Position numbers and translations under genes: made by a program. From Paludibacteraceae bacterium (GTDB lineage: Bacteria > Bacteroidota > Bacteroidia > Bacteroidales > Paludibacteraceae), in NCBI GenBank assembly GCA_017542915.1, contig JAFXWI010000072.1, positions 1-38,075 of the forward strand: DNA of 38,075 nt, given 5' to 3'. Below, piece after piece: positions 8,701 through 16,031 of this stretch. Position 1 is the first letter of the stretch, and the number at the start of each line of letters is the position of its first letter. Under the pieces are notes generated by a model. It worked only from the letters and a program-made list of their open reading frames with translations. It was not told the origin of the DNA and searched no databases.

Positions 8701-8831
8701 GTTGGTTCATCTCTGCCCAGAACGTCTTCACAATCCATAGCAAGTCCTTCACCGGTGTGGATCCCGAGAACCCTAATTTCGCATATCCTATTCCGCTGTC
8801 GGTAACCCTCGGAACGAAAGTGACCTTCTAA
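5736..8831 (+). CDS. SusC/RagA-family TonB-dependent outer-membrane transporter of the fructan locus
   Basis: This 1,031-residue protein imports oligosaccharides across the outer membrane using TonB energy. Residues 1-20 are a signal peptide. About 22-95 is the carboxypeptidase-regulatory-like N-terminal domain. A TonB-box-like DEVVVTGY lies at 98-105, a plug domain at about 110-225 (IDGVPT, SIYGSRAANGVIIITTKKG), and a 22-strand-type barrel fills the rest, ending in the aromatic residue expected for outer-membrane insertion (VTF). It is followed after 34 bp by its SusD partner. Residues about 33-75 are almost identical to the other SusC in this window (17661-20648), while the barrels differ. 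The substrate, probably levan oligosaccharides, is inferred from neighbours. Confidence 0.95.
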   Translation: MRKTFFTWLLMAFFALPVLANPASGVVLDKATGEPIIGASILEKGTTNGTVTDFDGAFTLEVAEGATLEISYMGYAMQSIAAGENLSVQLAEDSEILDEVVVTGYTTQRKADLTGAVTAISASDLEKQQENNPMKALQGKVPGMNIAADGNPAGAAVVRIRGVGTLNDNDPLYIIDGVPTKSGMHELNPNDIESIQVLKDAASASIYGSRAANGVIIITTKKGAEGKLNITLDASVSSQMYVNKMKVLNSEEFGKVMWQAYVNDGLNPNSNALGYRYDWEYDSQGYPVLNGIMMNKYLDEAGTTPAANTDWYKETTRPGWIQNYNVSVSHGGKKGSSFFSLGYYRNDGIIKYTNFDRFSARANSDYKLFNDKVTIGENFTLSRTSETAAPGNFLENVLQFNPSLPVYTKDGDFAGPVGGYPDRENPLARLQRNKDNHYVYWRIFGNAFIDINPIKGLHIRTTAGIDYAQKRQRIFTYPITEGTMANDKNAVEAKQEHWTKWMWNAIITYNLEKGKHRADFLVGTELNKSIDESFSGYKEGFIVLKPDYMWPDAGSGQAQAYGSGGSYSLLSFFAKANYTYDNRYLFSVTARCDGSSRFGKNNRFAFFPSVSAGWRISQEKFMSGASTWMDDLKLRVSWGQTGNQDISPIARYTIYIANYGVNENGGQSYGTSYDIEGTNGGHTLQSGFKRDQIGNDDIKWETTTQTNVGLDFSFFKQTFYGSFDWYYKQTKDILVLMNGIAAMGEGSSQWVNAGSVKNMGVELSLGYRNQTKGGFKYDISANISHYDNKVTKLPETIAAKGTFGGNGVKSVVGHAIGSQVGYIADGIFKSQEEIDNHAYQEGAGLGRIRYKDLNGDGVINEADQDWIYSPVPAVSFGANFYFEYKGFDLTLFFQGVGKVDVITDLKRETDIWAGLNIGFLNKGTRLLDAWSPTNTDSNIPALSLSDNNNEKRVSTYWVEDGSFLKLRNIQLGYNLPKSATEKMKMQSWRWFISAQNVFTIHSKSFTGVDPENPNFAYPIPLSVTLGTKVTF

Positions 8832-8835
8832 TGGG

Positions 8836-8868
8836 AAATTAAAAATTTAAAATTAAAAATTAAAAATG
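8836..8868. repeat. AT-rich repeat that provides the SusD start codon
   Basis: The gap between SusC and SusD consists of AAATTAAAAATTTAAAATTA-type units, and the ATG at 8866 sits inside an AAAAATGAAA unit. The same AAAAATGAAAA string occurs inside the GH32 gene at about 2825. The repeat therefore seems to supply both the spacer and the start region of the SusD gene. Confidence 0.6.
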
Positions 8869-10572
8869 AAAACTATAATAAACAAGCTTTTAGCTTTTAG
8901 CGTAGTGCTCTGTTTGGCAGGCTGTTCGTTCTTGAACGATAATGTGCCGCAGGCAACCCTGAGCGAGGAAGAAGTACGCGACCCTAAGATGATAGACAAT
9001 ATGGTCATCTCAGCCTATGCTATCTTCATCTCCGCAGAGGATATCAACTCCTCTTTCTCCATGTGGAACTTCGATGTCCGCTCCGATGATGCCTATAAAG
9101 GCGGAAACGGTGAATCGGATGGTGATGTCTTCCATCAGCTGGAGATATCCAGAGGTATCCTGACCACCAACTGGAATATCAATGATATGTGGAGCCGTCT
9201 CTATAACTGTCTGAGCCGTGTAAATGCAGCCATCGATGTGCTGCTGGAGATGGATGACAGTTATAAACTCAAACAGCAGCGTCTGGGTGAGATGTATTTC
9301 CTGCGTGCTTACGGTCATTTCCTCTTGAAACGCCTCTATAAGAATATCCCCTTCGTAGTGACGCCTAATATGTCTCCGGACGAGTATAACACTATCTCCA
9401 ACACCGCTTATACCAACAACGAAGGGTGGGGTGTCATCATCACGGATCTGGAGTACGCCTATAAGGTGCTGCCCACTACTCAGGAAGACAAAGGCCGTCC
9501 TACCAAAGCTGCCGCAGCAGCGCTCATGGCAAAGACCTATCTCTACAAGGCATACCGTCAGGACAACCCTGCTTCCCATAAAGTGACGGAGATCAACGCG
9601 GACGATCTGCAAAAAGTGATCTTCTATACCGATCCTGCTATTTATGGCGGATATGGTTTGGAGCCGGATTTCCATAATAACTTCCGTCCCGAACCCCAGT
9701 ACGAGAACGGCGTGGAGAGTATCTGGGCAATGCAGTATTCCATGAATGACGGTACAAAGAACGGTAACTGCAACTGGGCATATGGTCTGATTGTGCCGAA
9801 TATTCCGGGTGTGACCGATGGTGGCTGTGATTTCTATAAACCGAGCCAGAACCTCGTCAATGCTTTCCATACCGATGATGCCGGTCTGCCCTTGGAAAAC
9901 TTCAACCAGAAGGATTTTAATGCCGCTACGGATAACGCAGACCCGCGTCTGTGGCTCACAGTAGGTATCCCCGGATTTCCGTATATGTTCAACCCCAACT
10001 ATATAATGGCGAAGACCATGACTTGGAGCCGTTCCAACGGAAAGTACGGATACTATGTATCGCTCAAGCATAATGTTGATCCCGATAGCGAGTATCTCAT
10101 CAAAGGTGCTTGGTGGGGATCCCCGATGAACCGTATCGTGCTCCGTTATGCCGATGTGCTCCTCATGCGTGCGGAAGCATTGGCGCAACTGGGACGAGAC
10201 GGTGAGGCTATCGAACTCGTGAACCAGATTCGCAGACGCGCTGCGCAGAGTGTCAATGCTATCTCCGGATATGATGTCAAATACGGTGCGAAGATCCTTG
10301 TCAGACCTTATACCGACGCTTCGGATGCGCTCAATCGCGTGAAGATGGAACGCCGTCTCGAACTCGCAATGGAATCTGAGCGATTCTTTGACCTCGTGCG
10401 TTGGGGCGAAGCAGAATCTACGATCAATAAGTACTACGCCGAGGAAGCGGATAACTGTGATATCTACACCGTTGCCCACTTCACCGCCGATAAAAACGAG
10501 TATCTGCCTATCCCGTATGAGCAGATAGCTGCTTCCAACGGACATTATACACAAAACATAGGAGGATGGTAA
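8866..10572 (+). CDS. SusD/RagB-family surface glycan-binding lipoprotein of the fructan locus
   Basis: This is a 568-residue outer-membrane lipoprotein that caps the SusC transporter and binds incoming oligosaccharide. It has a signal peptide with lipobox LAGC (Cys20), the helical TPR-like core typical of SusD, and the conserved RYADVLLMRAEALAQLG helix at about 426-442, followed by the RRLELAMESERFFDLVRWG segment near 505. It ends with the usual C-terminal LPIPYEQI segment. It lies directly after SusC and one base before the next gene. Ligand residues cannot be assigned from sequence; a fructan is inferred from the locus. Confidence 0.94.
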   Translation: MKTIINKLLAFSVVLCLAGCSFLNDNVPQATLSEEEVRDPKMIDNMVISAYAIFISAEDINSSFSMWNFDVRSDDAYKGGNGESDGDVFHQLEISRGILTTNWNINDMWSRLYNCLSRVNAAIDVLLEMDDSYKLKQQRLGEMYFLRAYGHFLLKRLYKNIPFVVTPNMSPDEYNTISNTAYTNNEGWGVIITDLEYAYKVLPTTQEDKGRPTKAAAAALMAKTYLYKAYRQDNPASHKVTEINADDLQKVIFYTDPAIYGGYGLEPDFHNNFRPEPQYENGVESIWAMQYSMNDGTKNGNCNWAYGLIVPNIPGVTDGGCDFYKPSQNLVNAFHTDDAGLPLENFNQKDFNAATDNADPRLWLTVGIPGFPYMFNPNYIMAKTMTWSRSNGKYGYYVSLKHNVDPDSEYLIKGAWWGSPMNRIVLRYADVLLMRAEALAQLGRDGEAIELVNQIRRRAAQSVNAISGYDVKYGAKILVRPYTDASDALNRVKMERRLELAMESERFFDLVRWGEAESTINKYYAEEADNCDIYTVAHFTADKNEYLPIPYEQIAASNGHYTQNIGGW

Positions 10573-10573
10573 T

Positions 10574-11941
10574 ATGAAACGAATCATGGTATATATCTTT
10601 GCGCTTTGCTCATTGATGCTGGCAAGTTGCAAAAAAGACAACTCGTTCAATCTGGACGGTGATTGTAATATCTTGTCCCTCACATTGGATGAGAAATATC
10701 CGGCTGTTATTGACCAAGTCAACAGGACAGCGGTAGTACAACTCCCGGAGATATATGATAAATCGAATATGCGACTCACGCAGCTCACCCTTTCAGAAGG
10801 AGCTACCTCTTCTGTGCGCGTAGGAGCACATCTGAATTTGTTCACTCCGGCGATGATCCGCGTCACTAATGGTAGTGTGTATCGCGAGTTTTCAGTCTCC
10901 GTCAAACATGACGAGGCGCGGATTCTCTCTTTTATGCTGAATGGTAAATATATCGGTATCATCAACGAGGCGAACCATACCATCAACGTCCAAGTGCCGG
11001 AAGGAGTAGATGTCAAGCAACTCGTTCCCTCGATCACCCTGACCGAAGGAGCTACAGTCACTCCCGCAGTCGGCGTTGCCTGTGATTTTACCGAACCGGT
11101 GGACTTCACGGTAACGTGCCGCACCGCTTCCTATACGTATAAGGTAACGGTGAAGGAGATGGTGCCGCCCCATGTTATCTATCTGGGATTGGCTGCAACC
11201 ATGCAGCAACTCAACATGGAGGAACAGACCGCTTGTACGTGGATGCTGAATAATGTGGAGAAATCGGCATATGTATCCTTTGCAGACTTTGCTGCCGGAA
11301 ATGTGGATATGAGTAACTGTAAGGTTATCTGGTGGCATTTCCATAAGGATGGTGGTATCGATAGTAAAAGTAAGTTTGAGACCAACGCTGCGGATGCAAT
11401 GCCTGCTGTAGATAAACTCAAAGCCTTCTATAACAACGGTGGATCCTTCCTTCTTACCCGCTATGCTACCTATCTGCCTGCTTATCTCGGAGAAGCCGAC
11501 TGTGTGCCCAATAACTGTTGGGGACAGAACGAAGACAACGCCGAGACCATCAATAACCCGTGGGAGTTCAGCATTGCCGGTCATACCGATCATGCGATCT
11601 GGCAGAACCTACTCATGAATCCCGAGAACCCTAATTCGGTCTATACCTGCGATAAAGGCTACCGTATCACCAACTCCACCGCTCAATACCATATCGGTGC
11701 CGATTGGGGTGGATATGCAACCAAAGCGGACTTCTGCACCAAGACAGGTGCGGTCGATATAGCCGGAGGTAACGATGCCGTGGTGGCTTGGGAGTATCCG
11801 TCTAACGGCACTCACGGACGTATCATCTGTATCGGTTCCGGATGCTATGACTGGTACACCGTTGCCGAAGGCGTCACCGAATACTACCACGTTAACGTGG
11901 CTAAAATAACTGACAATGCTATTAACTATCTATCGAAATAA
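10574..11941 (+). CDS. DUF4960-type surface glycan-binding lipoprotein (levan-binding protein candidate)
   Basis: This 455-residue lipoprotein has a signal peptide with lipobox LASC (Cys19). Residues about 30-200 form two similar Ig-like beta domains (repeated ILSLTLDEKY / ILSFMLNGKY openings and TEGA/SEGA turns). Residues about 205-455 form a larger domain with the WWHFHKDGG, GGSFLLTRYATYL and HGRIICIGSGCYDW segments, which I associate with DUF4960. In the Bacteroides thetaiotaomicron fructan locus the equivalent position is held by BT1761, a levan-binding surface protein of this type. Its start is one base after the SusD stop, so translation is probably coupled. It most likely binds polymeric fructan at the cell surface. 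The family call is from memory and should be checked by profile search. Confidence 0.82.
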   Translation: MKRIMVYIFALCSLMLASCKKDNSFNLDGDCNILSLTLDEKYPAVIDQVNRTAVVQLPEIYDKSNMRLTQLTLSEGATSSVRVGAHLNLFTPAMIRVTNGSVYREFSVSVKHDEARILSFMLNGKYIGIINEANHTINVQVPEGVDVKQLVPSITLTEGATVTPAVGVACDFTEPVDFTVTCRTASYTYKVTVKEMVPPHVIYLGLAATMQQLNMEEQTACTWMLNNVEKSAYVSFADFAAGNVDMSNCKVIWWHFHKDGGIDSKSKFETNAADAMPAVDKLKAFYNNGGSFLLTRYATYLPAYLGEADCVPNNCWGQNEDNAETINNPWEFSIAGHTDHAIWQNLLMNPENPNSVYTCDKGYRITNSTAQYHIGADWGGYATKADFCTKTGAVDIAGGNDAVVAWEYPSNGTHGRIICIGSGCYDWYTVAEGVTEYYHVNVAKITDNAINYLSK

Positions 11942-11946
11942 GAGTT

Positions 11947-13524
11947 ATGAAAGCAACTATGAATAATTCCTTATCCTTCCGTTTCGGGTGGGTTGGAGTA
12001 GGGCTGATCGCCCTGTGTACCCTCTTCTCTTCGTGTGAGAAGAAATCCGAACCCGAGCAGAAAAACTGGGACGGTACTACCACTTATTTTGCCTCCTCTG
12101 ATGAGAAACAGGCTACCACCTATTATGCGCCTTACACCGGTTTTGTAGGTGATCCGATGCCTTTCTTTGATGCCAATACACGTACTTTCAAGGTACTGTA
12201 TCTGCAGGAGTATCGTCCGAATCAGACGACCTTCCACTCCTTCTGGGGAATCGAAACCACCGGTGCGGCAAACTACAACCCATTGAGTCAAGTGCTGCCT
12301 ACCGGTTCCGCTACCGAGCAGGATGCGCACCTCGGTACCGGTTGTGTGGCATACAGCGAAGCAGAACACCTCTATTACATCTACTACACCGGCGAAAAGG
12401 AGATGCCCAAAGCCGGAGAAGATGTGCAAGTGGTGATGAGAGCTACCTCACGGGACTTCAAGACTTGGACCAAAGATCCGCTCTTCCGTCTCAGAGGCGT
12501 GGAGAACGGATATAGCGCACAGGACTTCCGTGACCCCTGTATCTTCTTTGCCGATAACCTCTGGCACATGATCATCTCTACCCGTGTGGGAGGCAAAGGA
12601 AACCTCGTGGAGTACACCTCGCCGGATCTCAAAGATTGGACCCATGTCGGTATCTTCATGCCTATGATGTGGGATCGTTTCTACGAGTGCCCCGATGTCT
12701 TCCAAATGGGTGATTATTGGTACCTCGTCTATAGCGAACTATCCGGCGGTAAAGGCAAAGAGTGGGGACGCCATGTGCAGTATTTCAAAGGTCACACCCT
12801 CGCCGACCTCAAAGCTTGTACCGCAGGCGATGCCGGTATCTGGCCGGATGACCATGAGGGCTTCCTTGATAGCCGTGGTTTCTACGCCGGTAAGACCGCT
12901 GCCAACGGTACCGACCGCTATATCTGGGGATGGTGCCCTACACGCGAAGGAAAAGATAACACCAAGACCAACCCCGAAGGAGAACCCCAATGGGCTGGTT
13001 CCTTGGTGGCACACCGTCTTGTGCAACATGCCGACGGCTCACTCACTCTCGGAGAAGTACCCGCTATCAAAGCGAAGTACAATAGCATACAACCGGTTAA
13101 GGCGATGATCAAAGAGGATACCTATACCCTCTACAGCCGACTGGGCTACCATAACCACCTCTCCCTCACCGTGGAGACTGCCGGTAAGTTCGGTTTATCG
13201 TTCGTACGTGGCTCGGATAGCCAGAAATGGTACACCCTCGTCGTTAATCCCGAGGACAATGATGCGAAACGAAAGATCAATTTTGAGGAAGAGGGACCCA
13301 AAGGCATGGGTTTCATCGGTGCTATCGACAGCTATAAGTTCAATAAGCCTGCCGATAATATCTACCATATCGATATCTATACCGATAACTCTGTGCTCGT
13401 GATGTATATCAACGATTGTCTTGCTTATACCAATCGCATCTATGGTATCGCCCGTAACTGCTGGTCTGTCAACAACTACGGCAACGAAATCAAAGTATCC
13501 AATATCCAACTCAAACAATATTAA
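11947..13524 (+). CDS. GH32 endo-levanase-like surface lipoprotein
   Basis: This 525-residue lipoprotein (signal peptide, lipobox SSC, Cys30) belongs to a divergent GH32 branch. Motifs in order are VGDPMPFFD with nucleophile Asp69 (replacing the usual WMNDPNG), FRDP with Asp196, and YECPDVF with acid/base Glu247. A C-terminal beta-sandwich starts at about residue 365 and carries NHLSLTVE and VLVMYINDCLAYTNRIY segments. The arrangement SusC-SusD-binding lipoprotein-divergent GH32 matches BT1760, the surface endo-levanase of B. thetaiotaomicron. It therefore probably cuts long levan chains at the cell surface into pieces for SusCD. The acidic and lysine-rich residues after the lipid cysteine (EKKSEPE) are compatible with surface export. 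The levan-over-inulin call is inference. Confidence 0.88.
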   Translation: MKATMNNSLSFRFGWVGVGLIALCTLFSSCEKKSEPEQKNWDGTTTYFASSDEKQATTYYAPYTGFVGDPMPFFDANTRTFKVLYLQEYRPNQTTFHSFWGIETTGAANYNPLSQVLPTGSATEQDAHLGTGCVAYSEAEHLYYIYYTGEKEMPKAGEDVQVVMRATSRDFKTWTKDPLFRLRGVENGYSAQDFRDPCIFFADNLWHMIISTRVGGKGNLVEYTSPDLKDWTHVGIFMPMMWDRFYECPDVFQMGDYWYLVYSELSGGKGKEWGRHVQYFKGHTLADLKACTAGDAGIWPDDHEGFLDSRGFYAGKTAANGTDRYIWGWCPTREGKDNTKTNPEGEPQWAGSLVAHRLVQHADGSLTLGEVPAIKAKYNSIQPVKAMIKEDTYTLYSRLGYHNHLSLTVETAGKFGLSFVRGSDSQKWYTLVVNPEDNDAKRKINFEEEGPKGMGFIGAIDSYKFNKPADNIYHIDIYTDNSVLVMYINDCLAYTNRIYGIARNCWSVNNYGNEIKVSNIQLKQY

Positions 13525-13553
13525 CATTATTAACCCTTTAAATTCAAATCATT

Positions 13554-14402
13554 ATGAGGAAAATTTCTTTAATTGCGCTTTTCGCAGCGCTGGTAATGAG
13601 TGTGAACGCAACCGACATCTGGACCGGTTCAAAACATGTTTCATGGTCTGATGGTGGTGTGCAGATTGCAGCCGATCAGTTCGCAGCGACTCAACCCGGC
13701 AACTTACTCAAAGTGCACTTCACCGGTGCTACTGACGGTATTGAGTTCAAAGTAATGAATGCCAACTTCGACCACCTCGCAGGTAGCCGTGAGGCGGCTT
13801 GGATCAGCAGCGACGGCGCTTTCGAGCAGTTCCTTACCCAGACTGCTGTGGATAGCCTCAAAGCCTATGGCCTCGAAATCATCGGTGCTAACTTCACCTG
13901 CACCCGGGTAGAACTTCTTGAGAGCAAAACCCTCAAGGAAGGTTTTACTGTTTGGACCGGATTCTTCTGGGCAGACAGCTGGACCACACTCGAACTCTAC
14001 TACAACGGCTATGCCGGAGTGGATTTCAACTATGCTACCGCACTCCGCATCTATTCGGAGGCTAACCGCTCGGATTTTGTGATCAACCTGATGGATGCTT
14101 GGGGTGATGGCGGCTTGATCGCTAACCAAACTGCCATGACCGCAGGTGAGGGCTACATGGAACTCCCGCTCACCGATGAGCTCCGTTCGCGTCTCGCTAA
14201 CGCAGGTCACTGGATGATTCAGTTCAACAAAGAGACTGGTGAACCCTTCAATGTAACCGATATCGTGCTCGTTGGCGATTTCCCTACCGCTATCAGCAAC
14301 ACCGCTGTAGAGGCTAAGACTGTCAAAGTCATCCGTGACGGTCAAGTTCTTATCCTCAAAAACGGCAAAACCTACAACGCTCTTGGTGCTGAAATCAAAT
14401 AA
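13554..14402 (+). CDS. Secreted two-domain beta-sandwich protein with the shared C-terminal tail, unknown function
   Basis: This 282-residue protein has a signal peptide (about 1-19, cut near VNA-TD). The mature part seems to be two similar beta domains (about 20-120 and 128-240), each opening with an IWTGS / VWTGF segment and containing a long LKAYGLEIIGANFT-like or LRSRLANAGHWMIQFN-like stretch, suggesting a carbohydrate-binding fold. The last 33 residues (about 250-282) end in GKTYNALGAEIK and align without gaps to the ends of the proteins at 27355-28179 and 28259-34099. The tail resembles an outer-membrane sorting signal. It is the last gene of the fructan operon before a strong terminator. 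No family is recognised with certainty. Confidence 0.75.
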   Translation: MRKISLIALFAALVMSVNATDIWTGSKHVSWSDGGVQIAADQFAATQPGNLLKVHFTGATDGIEFKVMNANFDHLAGSREAAWISSDGAFEQFLTQTAVDSLKAYGLEIIGANFTCTRVELLESKTLKEGFTVWTGFFWADSWTTLELYYNGYAGVDFNYATALRIYSEANRSDFVINLMDAWGDGGLIANQTAMTAGEGYMELPLTDELRSRLANAGHWMIQFNKETGEPFNVTDIVLVGDFPTAISNTAVEAKTVKVIRDGQVLILKNGKTYNALGAEIK

Positions 14403-14433
14403 GCCCCTGTCTATCTAATTAGTATCATTCCCG

Positions 14434-14468
14434 AGCAGTCTCGCAAGAATGCGAGGCTGCTCTTTTTC
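14434..14468 (+). terminator. Strong terminator closing the fructan operon
   Basis: GAGCAGTCTCGCA (14434-14446) pairs with TGCGAGGCTGCTC (14451-14463) around an AGAA loop, a 13-bp stem with one G-T wobble, followed by a five-T run. It lies 31 bp after the stop of the small secreted protein and before the convergent ATPase gene. Confidence 0.9.
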
Positions 14469-14556
14469 TATATAAAACCCAATTAATCAACATCAAACAA
14501 CAATTAAAAATCAAACAACAATGACAAAAAAAAGAGATTAGAGTGAACTTAAGTCA

Positions 14557-15750
14557 TTACCGAAAAAGAAGACGCAAGTCCGTTTGTAGGAAATCAGCAA
14601 GAGGAATACCCTCGTTCCCTACAACGAAAGCTTGCAACGGCTTGTATTTGCTATTAAAGAGATGAAGTCCGGCATTGGTGCGGGCGTTATTACTTTTCAC
14701 CTCAATCGCGACGATAGACAGCCCGCGCTGAAGAATAAAATCCACCTCGGCGTTATTCTCCCGCCAGTAATAAACTTGCATGCGGTGTTTTTCTGCCTGC
14801 GAAAGCAGATAACTGCCTACTGCCGATTCTACTTGGCGTCCCCATAAGGCAGCATCGGTTCGGACGGCAGCAAAAGTAGTTTGGTTATATACATTCATTA
14901 GGGCGTTATCAAACACCTGCAGTTTCGGCGTGCTGCTATATTTACGTGCCTTATCGCGAGCGTATTTCTGCAACCCTGATACCAAGTTGGCTTCCGAGAG
15001 CAGTTGCAAATAGTTGGCTAACGTGGTGGCGTTGCCTGCCTCCTGCAGGTTGCCTAACATTTTCCGGAACGATAATTCTTCTCCTGAATAGGCACAGCAT
15101 ATTGTGAATAACTGACGCAGCAAGGCGGGTTTATAGATATTGCTGGTTTGCAGAACATCTTTGTTGATAGATGCCTCTAAAATGGCATTCTCTACATAGT
15201 TCCGCCATCTGTCTTCATCTGTTATCATCTCCGCAGCTCCGGGATAACCGCCATAATAAATATACGTATTAAGATCCCAACCAAACGCCTCTTGCATTTC
15301 AGACCATGTCCAATGAGTCATTCGAATGAGCTCAAATCGTCCGGCTAAGGACTCTGTAAGACCATTCATGATCATTAGACGGGAAGAACCTAAGAGCACA
15401 AGTTTAATAGGTAGATGATTAAATGTATCAAGATCCCATTCTTTTTTGACTCGTTCAGACCAATTGGGAATTTTCTGAACCTCATCAATGACTACGATCA
15501 GTTGGGCCAGCCCTTGAGACTGCACCATCAGTCTGGCTGACTGCCATTTTTCCGCCAGCCATTCATCGGAAGCAAAGATATTATCTGCCGAAAAGAACAG
15601 ATGAGGAATGTCAATCTGCTCCATAGCTTGGGATACCATCGTTGTTTTGCCTACCTGACGAGGTCCAACGATCACTTGAATGAACTTTCTCGGCTCTTTT
15701 AGCCTTTCTATAAGTTCCTTAATTTCAGCTCTTTGTATCATATTAACCAA
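14557..15750 (-). CDS. AAA_14 / DUF4143 ATPase
   Basis: This 397-residue cytoplasmic protein has an N-terminal P-loop ATPase domain with Walker A GPRQVGKTT (29-37), Walker B LIVVIDE (84-90) and a following SSRLMI sensor segment. The C-terminal DUF4143 part ends in a PD-(D/E)XK-like set: Glu335 and Asp337 in AEVDFI, then Glu350 and Lys352 in AIEVKS. Such proteins are common in scattered copies in Bacteroidales; a proposed nuclease or nucleic-acid role is not established. It has its own minus-strand promoter, converges on the fructan operon, and has no obvious link to sugar use, so it looks like independent cargo between the two loci. A second start three codons in (MIQRAEI) is possible. Confidence 0.88.
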   Translation of the reverse strand: MVNMIQRAEIKELIERLKEPRKFIQVIVGPRQVGKTTMVSQAMEQIDIPHLFFSADNIFASDEWLAEKWQSARLMVQSQGLAQLIVVIDEVQKIPNWSERVKKEWDLDTFNHLPIKLVLLGSSRLMIMNGLTESLAGRFELIRMTHWTWSEMQEAFGWDLNTYIYYGGYPGAAEMITDEDRWRNYVENAILEASINKDVLQTSNIYKPALLRQLFTICCAYSGEELSFRKMLGNLQEAGNATTLANYLQLLSEANLVSGLQKYARDKARKYSSTPKLQVFDNALMNVYNQTTFAAVRTDAALWGRQVESAVGSYLLSQAEKHRMQVYYWRENNAEVDFILQRGLSIVAIEVKSNNARTNAGLHLFNSKYKPLQAFVVGNEGIPLADFLQTDLRLLFR

Positions 15751-15809
15751 AAATGTTCAAAAGTCAGACAAAAAATGTTCAGTTGGTGAATCATTTAATA
15801 TTTCGGCTG

Positions 15810-15841
15810 CAAAGGTACAACTTTTTTCGCAAATATGCAAA
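15810..15841 (-). promoter_or_regulatory. Minus-strand promoter of the ATPase gene
   Basis: On the minus strand TACCTTTG (plus-strand CAAAGGTA, 15810-15817) has a TTTG (plus-strand CAAA, 15838-15841) 20 bp upstream, matching the Bacteroidetes pattern. The start codon at 15750 is about 60 bp downstream. The rest of the 281-bp divergent region to 16031 is AT-rich and holds the plus-strand promoter at 15993-16024; no gene is supported there. Confidence 0.7.
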
Positions 15842-15992
15842 TAAATTTGAAGAAAAATCACTCAATGAGGGATATTTAGCTATTTTATCTATTAACCCAA
15901 TAAAACAAAGTTGTGTGACTTTTATTAGATTTCGTTATCTAAATAGACCATTTTACGAAAAACACAGAAAAAATGCGATTTTTTGCTATTTA

Positions 15993-16024
15993 TTTGCATA
16001 TATCAAAAAAATGTAGTACCTTTG
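15993..16024 (+). promoter_or_regulatory. Promoter of the dextran-locus regulator
   Basis: TTTG at 15993-15996 and TACCTTTG at 16017-16024 are exactly 20 bp apart. The only start that keeps the signal peptide of the next gene is the ATG at 16032, 7 bp past the -7 box, so the transcript should have almost no leader. Confidence 0.75.
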
Positions 16025-16031
16025 CAGCGCA

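Noticed and set aside
9010..11124. 704-codon open frame on the minus strand
   Set aside because: It is antisense to SusD and the DUF4960-type gene and spans their junction; no domain, promoter or homology pattern supports it.
14520..14541. Tiny frame starting with ATGACAAAAA after the fructan terminator
   Set aside because: It stops after six codons. The repeated ATCAAACAACAAT before it looks like a gene leader, but no gene follows, so it is at most a remnant.
15753..16016. 87-codon plus-strand frame in the divergent region before the dextran regulator
   Set aside because: It covers the promoters of both neighbouring genes, is AT-rich and shows no family features.
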